Positions 1 to 9,215 are shown, counted from the stretch's first letter. The stretch is 25,915 bases of DNA from Prevotella sp. UBA6447 (GCA_002437115.1 DJOD01000044.1:11840-37754); one strand, 5' to 3'. Notes: a model not told the origin generated them from the sequence alone. Translations and numbers: made by a program.

Positions 1-1112
1 TCGCCAAGACCATCAAGGAGTTCTACGACAAGAACTATGAGTATACCGATATCCGAAACGGCATTGTGGCAGCCATCGCCATCAACGTGGAGGAGCCCGT
101 GTTTGAGTCGCAGACCAAGATCAAGCTGGGCTCAACGCTGATGGAACCTGGTGGCGAGACCATCAACAAGTATGTGGGCGATTTCATTAAACGCGAGGTG
201 GACAACTACCTGCACATCCACAAGGAGGACGTGGCCGATGTGCTGGAAAGTAAGATCAAGGAGAGCGAGCGCGAGCGAAAGGCTATGGCCGGAGTCACCA
301 AGCTGGCGCGCGAGAGAGCCAAGAAGGCCAACTTGCACAACCGCAAGTTGCGCGACTGTCGCATCCACTACTGTGATGTCAAGGACAACCGCAAGGAGGA
401 GAGCTGCATTTTCATCACTGAGGGCGACTCGGCCAGTGGCAGCATCACCAAGAGTCGCGATGTCAACACCCAAGCGGTGTTCTCTCTTAGGGGGAAGCCC
501 CTCAACTCCTTTGGGCTGACCAAGAAGGTGGTTTACGAGAATGAGGAGTTCAACCTCCTACAGGCGGCTCTTGACATTGAGGATGGTCTTGACAACCTGC
601 GATATAACAAAGTCATCGTGGCCACGGACGCCGATGTGGATGGCATGCATATCCGCTTGCTCATCATCACCTTCTTCTTGCAGTTCTATCCCGAGCTCAT
701 CAAAAAAGGCCATGTCTACGTGTTGCAGACGCCTCTTTTCCGGGTACGCAACCGGCGCACGAAAATCAAGAACAAGAAGATGGTAGCCGATTACGACAGC
801 CGTCTGGGCAAGGGCGAGAAGAAGAATGACTTCATCACACGCTATTGCTATACCGACGAAGAGCGTATCAATGCCATCCGCGACTTGGGACCCGATCCTG
901 AGATAACGCGGTTCAAGGGCCTTGGCGAGATTTCGCCAGACGAATTCGCGCATTTCATCGGTGCTGACATGCGCCTTGAACAAGTGACGCTACACAAGAA
1001 TGACCAAGTGCAAAAGCTTCTCGAATACTACATGGGAAAGAACACCATGGAACGACAAAACTTTATCATCGATAACCTGGTGATAGAGGAAGACATTCCC
1101 GAGGAGGAATAA
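1..1112 (+). CDS. parE: DNA topoisomerase IV subunit B (ParE), 3' part; 5' end outside the window
   Basis: The reading frame is open from the first bases (codon phase starts at position 3) and ends at TAA 1110-1112, so this is the C-terminal ~370 residues of a longer protein. It carries the TOPRIM domain of type IIA topoisomerases: EGDSASGSITKSRD with the catalytic Glu, then DADVDGMHIR as the metal-binding DxD, and RFKGLGEISPDEF near the end. The EGDSASGS form (rather than EGDSAGG) and the LRGKPLNSFGLTKK stretch fit ParE better than GyrB. With ParC it would decatenate daughter chromosomes in the cytoplasm. The GHKL ATPase part lies upstream of the window. The next gene starts 23 or 80 bases downstream, depending on its start, with no terminator seen between. 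Confidence 0.93.
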   Translation, partial: AKTIKEFYDKNYEYTDIRNGIVAAIAINVEEPVFESQTKIKLGSTLMEPGGETINKYVGDFIKREVDNYLHIHKEDVADVLESKIKESERERKAMAGVTKLARERAKKANLHNRKLRDCRIHYCDVKDNRKEESCIFITEGDSASGSITKSRDVNTQAVFSLRGKPLNSFGLTKKVVYENEEFNLLQAALDIEDGLDNLRYNKVIVATDADVDGMHIRLLIITFFLQFYPELIKKGHVYVLQTPLFRVRNRRTKIKNKKMVADYDSRLGKGEKKNDFITRYCYTDEERINAIRDLGPDPEITRFKGLGEISPDEFAHFIGADMRLEQVTLHKNDQVQKLLEYYMGKNTMERQNFIIDNLVIEEDIPEEE

Positions 1113-1192
1113 AACCACATAGAATTCTAACAACCATGACCCATAATCTTTCGTCCACATATCGCCCGAGTTCCTTATGGAGGAAGCCTGGC

Positions 1193-2800
1193 ATGAAGTT
1201 CTCGTGTCTTTTGGTGCCCATCTTCTCATGGGTGTTTTCTTTCCTTCCTTGCACGACTTTGTACGCGCAGCGTAGCTCGCGTGTCGTCAACGAAGAGCTG
1301 TTACGGAAACTCCAGATAGCAGAGCTGGCAATCAGCGACCTATATGTCGACTCGGTTGACCAGCCTAAGTTGGTGGAGAACGCCATCCGCGGTATGCTGG
1401 AGAATCTCGATCCCCATTCCTCTTATTCGACAGCCAAGGAAGCAAAAGCCATGAACGAGTCGCTTGGAGGCTCATTTGAGGGTATCGGGGTGCAGTTTAA
1501 TTTGCAGAACGACACACTCCTTGTTATCCAGCCCGTCACGGGTGGGCCGTCGGAAAAAGTGGGCATATTGGCGGGCGACCGCATCGTGGCAGTCAACGAT
1601 ACCGCCATTGCGGGTGTGAAGATGTCTCGCGATGAGATTGTCAGGCGATTGCGCGGGCCGAAGGGGTCGAAAGTGGTGTTGACCATCGTCAGGCGTGGCA
1701 TCAAGGACAAGTTGACGTTTACTGTAGTGCGCGACAAGATACCCGTGAAAACCCTCGATGCCAGCTACATGATTCGGCCAGGCGTGGGGTATGTGCGCAT
1801 AGGAAGTTTTGGCACCACCACCTACAGAGAGTTCATGGAAGCGGTGAAAACCCTTCAACGACAGGGCATGAAAGACCTGGTGCTCGATTTGCAGGACAAT
1901 GGTGGCGGATACATGATAGCAGCCGTTCAAATAGCCAATGAGTTTCTTCCCAAGGGCGACCTCATTGTTTATACTGATGGGCGGCGTGTGCCTCGTAACG
2001 ACTACCACGCGCAAGGAAACGGCACGTTGCAGGCTGGTCGCGTGGTGGTGCTTGTCAATGAGTTCTCAGCCTCGGCATCTGAGATTGTCACTGGTGCCCT
2101 GCAAGACCAGGACCGCGCACTTGTCGTGGGGCGTCGCTCGTTTGGAAAGGGGTTGGTTCAGCGCCCAGTTGATTTCTCTGACGGGTCGATGATGCGCATT
2201 ACAATAGCCCATTACTTCACGCCTACGGGGCGCTGCATACAGAAACCTTATAAGAAGGGTGACCACAAGGCATACGAGCAGGAGCTTGACAGCCGTTACA
2301 AGCATGGAGAGCTGTATAGTGCCGACTCCATACACTTTGCCGACTCGCTGAAATACTATACCTTGCGGTGCCATAGGGTCGTTTATGGTGGGGGTGGTAT
2401 CATGCCCGACTATTTCGTGCCTCTCGACACCACCCAATATACACGCCTGCACAGGCAACTGGCTGCCAAGGGTGTCGTCATCAAGGAAAACTTGAAGTAT
2501 GTGGACAACCACCGGAAGCAATTGCGCCGGCAGTACCCCACATTCCAGACTTTCCAGTCTTCCTTTCAAGTGCCGCAGAGCATGGTTGACGATGTGTTGG
2601 CGGAGGGCAAGAAGGTGGGCGTGGAGCCCAAGGACGCGCAAGAACTCACGCAAACCTTGCCCCAGTTGCGTGCGCAGCTCAAGGCACTTGTTGCGCGCGA
2701 CTTGTGGGACATGAGCGAATATTTCCAAATCAACAACGAGCAAAACCACGTTGTCTCGAAAGCCCTTGAGGTGATAGATGACGACAAGGCTTGGCAATGA
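1193..2800 (+). CDS. Secreted S41-family C-terminal processing peptidase (CtpA/Prc-like)
   Basis: From the ATG at 1193 the protein has 535 residues. Residues 1-26 form a signal peptide (hydrophobic stretch ending LYAQ), so it acts in the cell envelope. A PDZ domain spans about residues 95-180 (GIGVQF, AGDRIVAVND). The S41 Ser/Lys protease domain follows, with FSASASEIV (candidate nucleophile Ser294) and SFGKGLVQ (Lys319), 25 residues apart as in known Ser-Lys members. Such enzymes trim or degrade envelope proteins from the C-terminus. An in-frame ATG at 1136 would add 19 residues before the signal peptide. I prefer 1193 because GGAGG lies about 9 bases upstream and the signal sequence then begins at the start codon. 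DUF2851 follows after 27 bases. Confidence 0.9.
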   Translation: MKFSCLLVPIFSWVFSFLPCTTLYAQRSSRVVNEELLRKLQIAELAISDLYVDSVDQPKLVENAIRGMLENLDPHSSYSTAKEAKAMNESLGGSFEGIGVQFNLQNDTLLVIQPVTGGPSEKVGILAGDRIVAVNDTAIAGVKMSRDEIVRRLRGPKGSKVVLTIVRRGIKDKLTFTVVRDKIPVKTLDASYMIRPGVGYVRIGSFGTTTYREFMEAVKTLQRQGMKDLVLDLQDNGGGYMIAAVQIANEFLPKGDLIVYTDGRRVPRNDYHAQGNGTLQAGRVVVLVNEFSASASEIVTGALQDQDRALVVGRRSFGKGLVQRPVDFSDGSMMRITIAHYFTPTGRCIQKPYKKGDHKAYEQELDSRYKHGELYSADSIHFADSLKYYTLRCHRVVYGGGGIMPDYFVPLDTTQYTRLHRQLAAKGVVIKENLKYVDNHRKQLRRQYPTFQTFQSSFQVPQSMVDDVLAEGKKVGVEPKDAQELTQTLPQLRAQLKALVARDLWDMSEYFQINNEQNHVVSKALEVIDDDKAWQ

Positions 2801-2827
2801 GTAACGTGGATAAGCCCCTTTAAGTAC

Positions 2828-4126
2828 ATGGAACAATTGCTGCATTATTGTTGGAAGCACAAGATGTTTCCACTGGGTGCACTCCACACTACCGAAGGTC
2901 TTGTTGTGGAGGTCATTGATCCTGGTTTGCACAACCGCAATGCGGGTCCCGACTTTTTCAACGCAAAGGTGAAAATCAACGGTGAGCTGTGGGTGGGCAA
3001 TGTGGAAATTCATGACAAGTCGTCTGATTGGTACACCCATGGCCACGACCGTGACGAGCATTATAATAATGTGGTGCTTCATGTGGCAGGCGTGATTGAC
3101 GGAGAGGTACGCACGGCCAATGGTCTCACGCCGCCGCAAATGCAGCTTGACGTACCCGAAACAGTGTGCCGCAACTACGAGGTCTTGCAGCAGGCCGACA
3201 ATTATCCGCCTTGTTACAAGATAGTGCCGAGCCTTTCTGGCCTGATGGTGCACTCGTGGATGAGTGCCCTTGAGACTGAACGGTTAGAGCGAAAGACTGA
3301 GGACATTTGTCGGCGTGCTGCCCATTGTCAGGGGTCTTGGGAAGCAGCTTACTTCATTACCATGGCTCGCAATTACGGGTTTGGCATCAATGGTGATGCC
3401 ATGGAACAGTGGGCTATGAACATACCGCTTGGTTCTGTTGGACACCACCGTGATGACCTTTTCCAATTGGAGGCCTTTTTCTTGGGTCAGGCGGGGCTTC
3501 TCGACCCTCGGTCGATACCTGTGCGCCACCGCGAGGATGCACTTGCCGACGACTATTTCCAGCGCCTCATGAGCGAATACAATTATCTTGCCCACAAGTT
3601 TGGCATGAAACCTATTGATTATCGCTTATGGCGTTTCTTGAGGTTGCGTCCGCAAAATTTCCCGCACATACGCATTTCGCAGTTGGCGCGCCTTTATTTC
3701 CTGCGAAAGGCAGGACTGTCGCAACTTGTGGAATGTAAGGACGTGAGAGCGGCTGAGCGGTTGCTCGATACATCTGTCACCGACTATTGGAAAACGCATT
3801 ATGCCTTCGGCTGCGAGAGTGCGCTTAGCGAGAAGCGTTTGTCTGCTTCGTCAATCAATTTGCTCCTTATCAACACCGTGGTTCCCGTGCTCTTTGCCTA
3901 TGGTCGCCACAAGCACGACGAGCGGCTCTGCGACCGCGCTTTTAGCTTCCTGGAACAGTTGCGCGCCGAGAACAACCACATTGTCCGTATGTGGAAAGAG
4001 TGTGGGCTCAGGGTAGATAACGCTGGCGATTCGCAGGCTCTCATCCAGTTGAAAAATGAGTATTGTGACAAGCGCGACTGCCTGCGTTGCCGTTTCGGGT
4101 ATGAATATCTTAAAGGGATAGGGTGA
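2828..4126 (+). CDS. DUF2851 family protein, function unknown
   Basis: This 432-residue protein begins MEQLLHYCWKHKMF and continues with GLHNRNAGPDFFNAKV and GNVEIHDKSSDWYTHGHD. I recognise these as hallmarks of DUF2851, a family conserved in Bacteroidetes without an assigned activity. No signal peptide or membrane segment is visible, so it is probably cytoplasmic. The C-terminus has closely spaced cysteines (CDKRDCLRCRFG), which could bind metal; that is inference only. The conserved His, Asp and Glu residues in the N-terminal third (VEIHDKSSDW) look like a possible metal or nuclease-type site, but I cannot assign a reaction. It lies in a same-strand run between the S41 peptidase and a thioesterase. 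Confidence 0.85.
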   Translation: MEQLLHYCWKHKMFPLGALHTTEGLVVEVIDPGLHNRNAGPDFFNAKVKINGELWVGNVEIHDKSSDWYTHGHDRDEHYNNVVLHVAGVIDGEVRTANGLTPPQMQLDVPETVCRNYEVLQQADNYPPCYKIVPSLSGLMVHSWMSALETERLERKTEDICRRAAHCQGSWEAAYFITMARNYGFGINGDAMEQWAMNIPLGSVGHHRDDLFQLEAFFLGQAGLLDPRSIPVRHREDALADDYFQRLMSEYNYLAHKFGMKPIDYRLWRFLRLRPQNFPHIRISQLARLYFLRKAGLSQLVECKDVRAAERLLDTSVTDYWKTHYAFGCESALSEKRLSASSINLLLINTVVPVLFAYGRHKHDERLCDRAFSFLEQLRAENNHIVRMWKECGLRVDNAGDSQALIQLKNEYCDKRDCLRCRFGYEYLKGIG

Positions 4127-4157
4127 GGCAGATTGTCCCAGACAGCAGCAATGTATT

Positions 4158-4571
4158 ATGAATATGAAAGAATACCTGTTTACCACACGGATGGATGTGC
4201 GCGATTATGAGTGCGACATCGAGGGCATTGTCAATAATGCCAATTACCTACACTATACGGAACATACTCGCCACCGTTTTTTACGCAGCTTGGGGGTGAG
4301 TTTCGCGACCCTCCACGAAAAGGGAGTGGATGCCGTCGTAGCCCGTATGCAATTGAAATTTAAGGTTCCCTTGCGTTGTGATGACGAGATGGTGTCATGC
4401 CTCAATCTCAAGAAAGAAGGCATGCGCTATGTTTTCGAGCATGACATCTACAGGGCTTCAGATATGCGACTGAGTTTCCATGCTGACGTAGACCTGGTGA
4501 CACTGATTGACGGAAAACTCGGTGTCAGTGAAGATTATGACCGCGCCTTTGGCTTTACCAAACATCAGTGA
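4158..4571 (+). CDS. Acyl-CoA thioesterase, 4HBT hotdog fold (YbgC/FadM-like)
   Basis: At 137 residues this is the normal size for a single hotdog domain. The signature near the N-terminus, VRDYECDIEGIVNNANYLHY, matches the 4HBT pattern in which an Asp lies before a G-x-V-x-N-x-x-Y segment on the long helix; the Asp is the usual catalytic residue. Members hydrolyse acyl-CoA thioesters in the cytoplasm, and the true substrate cannot be read from sequence. The ATG at 4164 is an alternative start two codons downstream. Its stop codon is in frame with dprA, whose start lies 30 bases later, so the two are probably co-transcribed. Confidence 0.86.
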   Translation: MNMKEYLFTTRMDVRDYECDIEGIVNNANYLHYTEHTRHRFLRSLGVSFATLHEKGVDAVVARMQLKFKVPLRCDDEMVSCLNLKKEGMRYVFEHDIYRASDMRLSFHADVDLVTLIDGKLGVSEDYDRAFGFTKHQ

Positions 4572-4601
4572 CACAACAAGATAGTTAACATCTCGAACAA
4601 T

Positions 4602-5726
4602 TTGGATAACGAACTGATAAATACCGTTGCCTTGGCCCGCCTCAGCTATTTCCATCTGAACGTCATGGTGGAACTTTATAGGCAGTTTGGCTCGGCCACG
4701 GCCATTGTGGACCAGCGCCTTGAGCTGCCGAGGATGTTTCCTCACCTGCCAGCCCGTATAGCCAGTGACCTTGCCAGCGTCGATAGCATGCGGCAACGGG
4801 CTGAGGAGGAATTGGCGTGGGCGGCCGACCACGGAGTCAAGGCCTTGTGTCTCAACGATCCGCATTACCCACGTCGTCTCAAGGACATTCCTGATGCCCC
4901 GTTGGTGCTGTTCTATCGCGGAACAGCAGACCTCAATGCTCGTCGGGTGATTAATATCGTTGGAACACGCCATTGCACGTCTTATGGAGAAGACCTTATT
5001 AGGCGGTTTGTCGCCGATTTGCGCGTGTGCTGTCCTGACACGCTTATCGTCAGTGGACTGGCTTATGGGGTTGACATCCATGCGCATCGTTATGCCCTGG
5101 CCAACCACATGGAGACGGTGGCGGTGCTTGCCCATGGGCTTGATACCCTTTACCCACAGGCGCATCGTGATACTGCCAACGCCATGCTGGCGTGTGGTGG
5201 CCTGGTTACGGAGTATATGACGCGCACGAAGCCCGATAAAATCAATTTCGTGAGGCGTAACCGAATTACGGCTGGCCTCTGTGATGCCACTGTGCTCGTG
5301 GAGAGCGCGGCCAAGGGTGGAGGGCTCATAACCACTCGTATCGCGAAAGATTATCACCGTGATGTGTTCGCCTTTCCTGGGGCGGTCGGGGCACCATATA
5401 GCGAAGGATGCAACCGTCTCATCCGCGACTGTGGGGCAGGGCTCGTCACCTCAGCCGAGGATTTCGTGAATGCCATGGGCTGGGCTGACGACAAAAGATT
5501 GGCTGAGGCTCGCCGCAAGGGTATCGAACGGCAGCTCTTTCCAAATCTTTCCGGCAATGAGCAGCGTGTTGTCCAGGTACTCAGGGAGACCAACGACCTA
5601 CGCCAAGACACCATTGCTGTCAAGGCGGCCTTGCCTGTGGCCTCTGTCATGGCTATGCTTTTTCAACTTGAAATGAAGGGCGTGGTCAAGGCTTATGCTG
5701 GAGGCACTTACCACTTGCTCACATGA
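4602..5726 (+). CDS. dprA: DNA-processing protein DprA, TTG start
   Basis: This 374-residue protein has the DprA/Smf layout: an N-terminal helical region, a Rossmann-like core with GTRHCTSYGE (from residue 121) and SGLAYGVDIHAHRYAL (from 151), then FVRRNRITAGL and GGGLITTRIA, and a C-terminal winged-helix-like segment from about residue 314. DprA loads RecA onto incoming single-stranded DNA during natural transformation and is also found in bacteria not known to be competent. The only standard start that keeps the normal N-terminus (MDNELINTVALARL) is TTG at 4602; no ATG or GTG occurs in frame between the previous stop at 4571 and this codon. No other competence gene is in the window. Confidence 0.92.
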   Translation: MDNELINTVALARLSYFHLNVMVELYRQFGSATAIVDQRLELPRMFPHLPARIASDLASVDSMRQRAEEELAWAADHGVKALCLNDPHYPRRLKDIPDAPLVLFYRGTADLNARRVINIVGTRHCTSYGEDLIRRFVADLRVCCPDTLIVSGLAYGVDIHAHRYALANHMETVAVLAHGLDTLYPQAHRDTANAMLACGGLVTEYMTRTKPDKINFVRRNRITAGLCDATVLVESAAKGGGLITTRIAKDYHRDVFAFPGAVGAPYSEGCNRLIRDCGAGLVTSAEDFVNAMGWADDKRLAEARRKGIERQLFPNLSGNEQRVVQVLRETNDLRQDTIAVKAALPVASVMAMLFQLEMKGVVKAYAGGTYHLLT

Positions 5727-5844
5727 TGTTTTTGATATGGGACGCAGCCTGTTGTGCCCTATGGGGCCAAAGGATTGCCGTGGCCTCCCCTTGTTGGCTT
5801 TGCATGCAGGTGTGCTCTCGTCATCCTATAACAACAATTAGATT

Positions 5845-6873
5845 ATGAAGATAGGCAATATAGATTTTGGTAGCAAGCCCTTGTTCCTTGCACCCATGGA
5901 AGATGTAACAGACATAGGCTTCCGTAAGTTGTGCAAGCGTTATGGCGCAGCGATGGTCTACACCGAGTTTGTGTCTGCCGATGCCATTATTCGTTCCATT
6001 CCCAGTACACTTGCCAAGATGAAGGTCGACGACGACGAGCGGCCTGTTGGCATCCAGATTTATGGACGCGAACTCGAACCTATGGTCGAAGCTGCGAAGA
6101 TTGTTGAGTCCTTCCACCCCGACATCATCGACCTCAACTTTGGTTGTCCGGTGAAGAAGGTGGCTGGTAAGGGTGCTGGTGCTGGCCTCTTGCGCGACAT
6201 CCCAAAGATGCTTGACATCACAAGGGCCGTGGTGAATGCGGTGAAGACTCCAGTCACGGCTAAGACTCGGTTAGGATGGGACAATAATGACCTTGTGATT
6301 ACCTCTTTGGCCGAGCAGTTGCAAGACTGCGGCATACAGGCGCTCACCATCCATGGACGCACCCGTTCGCAGATGTATACTGGTGCGGCAGACTGGACAC
6401 TTATAGGCGAAGTAAAGCGCAATCCACGCATTCATATCCCTATTATTGGCAATGGAGACATCACTACGCCCGAAAGAGCTCTGCAAGCCTTCGACAACTA
6501 TGGGGTTGACGCGGTGATGATTGGGCGTGCCACGTTTGGAAGGCCCTGGTTTTTCAAGGAATGCCGGGATTACATCGATGCCCAAGAGGGTGCAGCTCGG
6601 GTGCTACCTGCACCCTTGTCAATAGACGACAAAATCAATATCCTTGAAGAACAGCTCCGCATCAATGTGCAGCGCATCGACGAGTATCGTGGCATTCTCC
6701 ACACACGCCGCCATCTGGCTGCTTCGCCCATATTTAAGAATATCCCCAATTTTAGGCAGACGCGCATAGCCCTTTTGCGGGCTGAAACAACAGAAGAGGT
6801 GCTTCGAATCCTTGAAACTTGCCGTTCTGTATTGAAGGGATATGATGCTGAAAAACAAGTAGTTACGTTATAA
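5845..6873 (+). CDS. dusB: tRNA-dihydrouridine synthase (DusB-type)
   Basis: The 342-residue protein begins MKIGNIDFGSKPLFLAPMED, the typical FMN-binding TIM-barrel start of Dus enzymes (APMEDVTD). The catalytic cysteine is Cys101 in LNFGCPVKKV, followed by the GKGAGAGLL loop. TAKTRLGW, HGRTRSQMYTG, GNGDI and MIGRATFGRPWFF supply further flavin- and tRNA-binding motifs. The enzyme reduces uridine to dihydrouridine in tRNA in the cytoplasm. Length and motif order are normal for DusB. The 118 bases upstream contain no further gene and no promoter box that I could recognise. The ruvB promoter follows it. Confidence 0.94.
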   Translation: MKIGNIDFGSKPLFLAPMEDVTDIGFRKLCKRYGAAMVYTEFVSADAIIRSIPSTLAKMKVDDDERPVGIQIYGRELEPMVEAAKIVESFHPDIIDLNFGCPVKKVAGKGAGAGLLRDIPKMLDITRAVVNAVKTPVTAKTRLGWDNNDLVITSLAEQLQDCGIQALTIHGRTRSQMYTGAADWTLIGEVKRNPRIHIPIIGNGDITTPERALQAFDNYGVDAVMIGRATFGRPWFFKECRDYIDAQEGAARVLPAPLSIDDKINILEEQLRINVQRIDEYRGILHTRRHLAASPIFKNIPNFRQTRIALLRAETTEEVLRILETCRSVLKGYDAEKQVVTL

Positions 6874-6966
6874 CTGCGACAAAACAGTGAATTGTTTTAA
6901 CTTGCTTTAACACATTAACTTTTGCCTTTTGTTAGTCCGCCCTTTTACCCTTCAGTCTTTTATGTT

Positions 6967-6974
6967 TACCTTTG
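6967..6974 (+). promoter_or_regulatory. Bacteroidetes -7 promoter box for ruvB-coaD-ybeY
   Basis: TACCTTTG matches the Bacteroidetes consensus TAnnTTTG exactly. It lies 24 bases before the ruvB ATG at 6999, so the transcript would have a short leader of under 20 bases. The -33 region is T-rich (TTTT at 6943-6946) but lacks a clear TTTG. Confidence 0.6.
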
Positions 6975-6998
6975 CATTTACAAAGCATCAGAACACAC

Positions 6999-8030
6999 AT
7001 GGTTGACGATTTCGACATACGAGAAAACAAAATATCCGGAGAGGAAAAGGAGTTTGAAAATGCCCTTCGTCCGCTTCGCTTTGATGATTTCACTGGGCAA
7101 CCTAAGGTTGTCGACAATCTTAGGGTGTTTGTAGAGGCTGCCAAGTATCGGCGCGAACCGCTCGACCACACGCTGCTCTATGGGCCTCCAGGATTGGGCA
7201 AGACCACGCTGAGCAACATCATCGCCAACGAGCTGGGCGTCGGGTTTAAGATTACGTCGGGGCCTGTGCTTGACAAGCCTGGCGACTTGGCGGGCATCCT
7301 CACGTCGCTTGAGCCCAACGATGTGCTCTTCATTGATGAGATACACCGCTTGCAGCCTGTCGTCGAGGAGTATCTTTATTCGGCTATGGAAGACTATCGC
7401 ATCGACATCATGATCGACAAGGGACCGTCGGCGCGGAGCATTCAGATTGACCTAAACCCGTTTACCCTCGTAGGTGCTACCACACGCTCGGGCATGCTCA
7501 CGGCACCGCTACGCGCCCGCTTTGGCATTAACATGCACTTGGAATATTATGATCCGCTCACCTTGCAGCGCATCATCAGACGGTCGGCGCGCTTGTTGAA
7601 GGTGCCCATCGAAGACGATGCGGCCGTGGAGATTGCCCGGAGGAGCCGTGGCACGCCCCGTATCGCCAACGGATTGCTGCGCCGTGTGCGCGATTTCGCG
7701 CAGGTCAAGGGCAATGGGACCATCACCAAGGACATTGCCGACATCGCCCTTTCAGCACTCAACATCGACTCTTATGGCCTTGATGAGATAGACAACAAGA
7801 TTTTGCTTACCATCATCGACAAGTTCAAGGGAGGCCCAGTGGGTGTCTCCACCATAGCCACAGCCATAGGTGAGGATGCCGGAACGGTAGAGGATGTCTA
7901 TGAGCCTTATCTCATCATGGAGGGCTTCGTGAAGCGAACGCCTCGTGGACGCATGGTCACCCCATTGGCTTATGAGCACTTGGGGCGCGACCCCTACAAT
8001 GGAAACATCATGCAACCCGAACTGTTTTAA
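6999..8030 (+). CDS. ruvB: Holliday junction branch-migration helicase RuvB
   Basis: From ATG 6999 the protein has 343 residues, the usual RuvB length. The frame is also open to a TTG at 6972, but that would place the start at the promoter box, so 6999 is chosen. Visible motifs are Walker A GPPGLGKTT (from residue 62), Walker B and following residues LFIDEIHRL (Asp113, Glu114), the sensor/arginine-finger stretch GATTRSGMLTAPLRARFG, and a C-terminal winged-helix region containing PRGRMVTPLAYEHLG. RuvB is the AAA+ motor that drives branch migration with RuvA during recombination and repair. coaD starts 16 bases after the stop. Confidence 0.97.
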   Translation: MVDDFDIRENKISGEEKEFENALRPLRFDDFTGQPKVVDNLRVFVEAAKYRREPLDHTLLYGPPGLGKTTLSNIIANELGVGFKITSGPVLDKPGDLAGILTSLEPNDVLFIDEIHRLQPVVEEYLYSAMEDYRIDIMIDKGPSARSIQIDLNPFTLVGATTRSGMLTAPLRARFGINMHLEYYDPLTLQRIIRRSARLLKVPIEDDAAVEIARRSRGTPRIANGLLRRVRDFAQVKGNGTITKDIADIALSALNIDSYGLDEIDNKILLTIIDKFKGGPVGVSTIATAIGEDAGTVEDVYEPYLIMEGFVKRTPRGRMVTPLAYEHLGRDPYNGNIMQPELF

Positions 8031-8046
8031 GCACCTGTTACAAGAA

Positions 8047-8589
8047 ATGGAGAATTGTTCATCTCAACCTGCGGTCCCATGTGCGACCAGCAATGAGCGT
8101 CGGGCTCTTTTCGCTGGCAGCTTCGACCCGTTCACCATCGGTCATGCCGACATTGTGAGAAGGGCATTGCTGCTCTTCGATAAGGTCTTTGTGGTGGTGG
8201 CTGTCAATCCCGCGAAGCACTACTTGTTCACTGCTGACGAGCGAGTGGATGCCATCCGTAGCCTTTATCAAAGGGAGAGCCGTGTGGAGGTGGTGGCCTA
8301 CGAGGGCATGATGGCCGACTTGGCGAGCCAGGTCGGCGCACGGTTCGTCGTGAGAGGTGTGCGCTCGGTCATCGACTTCGAATATGAAAAGGTGGAAGCC
8401 GACTTCAACAAGCGGTTGGGAGGACTTGAAACTGTGCTGCTCTATTCGAGCCCGTCGCTCGCCTCAGTCTCGTCGACGGCCTATCGCCAACTGGTGTTCT
8501 TTCATAAGGATGCTGAGGCTGCTGCTTTGCTTCCGTCTACAGCAGAGCCTTGTCCCTCCCTTAAGCGCGGAGCTATCGGCAAGTGCTGA
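8047..8589 (+). CDS. coaD: Phosphopantetheine adenylyltransferase (CoaD)
   Basis: The nucleotidyltransferase motif GSFDPFTIGHADIV occurs at residues 24-37; TIGH is the HxGH-type ATP site. RFVVRGVRSVIDFEYE is the RG-x-R-x-x-x-D-F-E substrate-binding stretch typical of CoaD. The enzyme converts 4'-phosphopantetheine and ATP to dephospho-CoA, the penultimate step of CoA synthesis. From ATG 8047 it has 180 residues, about 15-20 more than usual. The excess is a short N-terminal stretch with no recognised motif before the first beta strand (RRALFAGSF) and a Pro/Lys-containing C-terminus. The frame runs open further upstream inside ruvB, which I treat as overlap noise. Confidence 0.93.
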   Translation: MENCSSQPAVPCATSNERRALFAGSFDPFTIGHADIVRRALLLFDKVFVVVAVNPAKHYLFTADERVDAIRSLYQRESRVEVVAYEGMMADLASQVGARFVVRGVRSVIDFEYEKVEADFNKRLGGLETVLLYSSPSLASVSSTAYRQLVFFHKDAEAAALLPSTAEPCPSLKRGAIGKC

Positions 8590-8633
8590 CAGTTTCTTCA
8601 GACAACACGTTTATTCTTTTATCTAAACGAAAT

Positions 8634-9044
8634 ATGATCACTTACAATGCAGACGGCGTTAAGATGCCGAAGATACGCCACCGCGACACGACCGCTTGGA
8701 TCAAACGTGTGGCGGAGGCCCACGGTCGCAAGGTGGGCGAGATTGGCTACATGTTCGTCAGCGACGAAAAGATCCTGGAGGTCAACCGCCAGTATCTCGG
8801 TCACGATTACTACACGGACATCATCACCTTCGACTATGATGAGGGCGATGTTATCAATGGCGACCTTGTCATATCGCTCGACACTGTGCGAACCAATGCT
8901 GAGAAGTTTGGAAAGGATTATGCCGACGAGCTCAACCGTGTCATCATCCACGGCATTCTCCACCTTTGCGGCATCAACGACAAGGGACCGGGCGAACGTG
9001 AGATCATGGAGGCCCATGAGAACGCCGCTTTGGCCATGCTCTGA
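8634..9044 (+). CDS. ybeY: Endoribonuclease YbeY (rRNA maturation and ribosome quality control)
   Basis: From ATG 8634 the protein has 136 residues. The family zinc motif is visible as HGILHLCGIND at residues 106-116, with His106 and His110 as ligands and Asp116 at the position where E. coli YbeY has a third His. I believe an acidic third ligand is common in Bacteroidetes homologues. The TDIITFDYDEGDVINGDLVI stretch is also typical of the family. YbeY is a single-strand RNase needed for 16S rRNA 3'-end maturation. The frame is open upstream to a GTG at 8583, but ATG 8634 gives the normal N-terminus. It ends the ruvB-coaD-ybeY unit, and a terminator hairpin lies about 100 bases beyond. Confidence 0.92.
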   Translation: MITYNADGVKMPKIRHRDTTAWIKRVAEAHGRKVGEIGYMFVSDEKILEVNRQYLGHDYYTDIITFDYDEGDVINGDLVISLDTVRTNAEKFGKDYADELNRVIIHGILHLCGINDKGPGEREIMEAHENAALAML

Positions 9045-9046
9045 CC

Positions 9047-9084
9047 TCCTGCCGGTTGCCCAAATCGCTTTCCTGCCGGTTGCC
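9047..9084 (+). repeat. Short direct repeat, two copies of a 14-mer
   Basis: TCCTGCCGGTTGCC occurs at 9047-9060 and again, identical, at 9071-9084, a 24-base period, just after the ybeY stop codon. It is probably a local duplication. No function is apparent. Confidence 0.6.
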
Positions 9085-9142
9085 GCAAGGCTCGTGAGGG
9101 GCAAATATCGTACAACATTTGCGAAAATTGTCCAACCGTCAT

Positions 9143-9180
9143 AACAAACACGCTCTGACAGGGCGTGTTTGTTTGTTTTA
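9143..9180 (+). terminator. Intrinsic terminator after ybeY
   Basis: A perfect 11-bp stem pairs AACAAACACGC (9143-9153) with GCGTGTTTGTT (9163-9173) across a 9-base loop and is followed by a T-rich tract. It separates ybeY from the next gene's promoter. Confidence 0.8.
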
Positions 9181-9185
9181 TTACT

Positions 9186-9215
9186 TATTTTTGCAAAGAG
9201 AAAATCCTATATTTG
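9186..9215 (+). promoter_or_regulatory. Candidate -7 boxes for the T9SS metalloprotease gene
   Basis: Two matches to TAnnTTTG lie just after the terminator: TATTTTTG at 9186-9193 and TATATTTG at 9208-9215. Either would start a transcript a few tens of bases before the ATG at 9252. No clear -33 TTTG at standard spacing was found for either. Confidence 0.45.

Noticed and set aside
2066..3253. 395-residue minus-strand frame opposite the S41 peptidase and DUF2851 genes
   Set aside because: It spans two genes with strong family signatures on the other strand; the translation is rich in His, Val and Leu, as expected of an antisense shadow.
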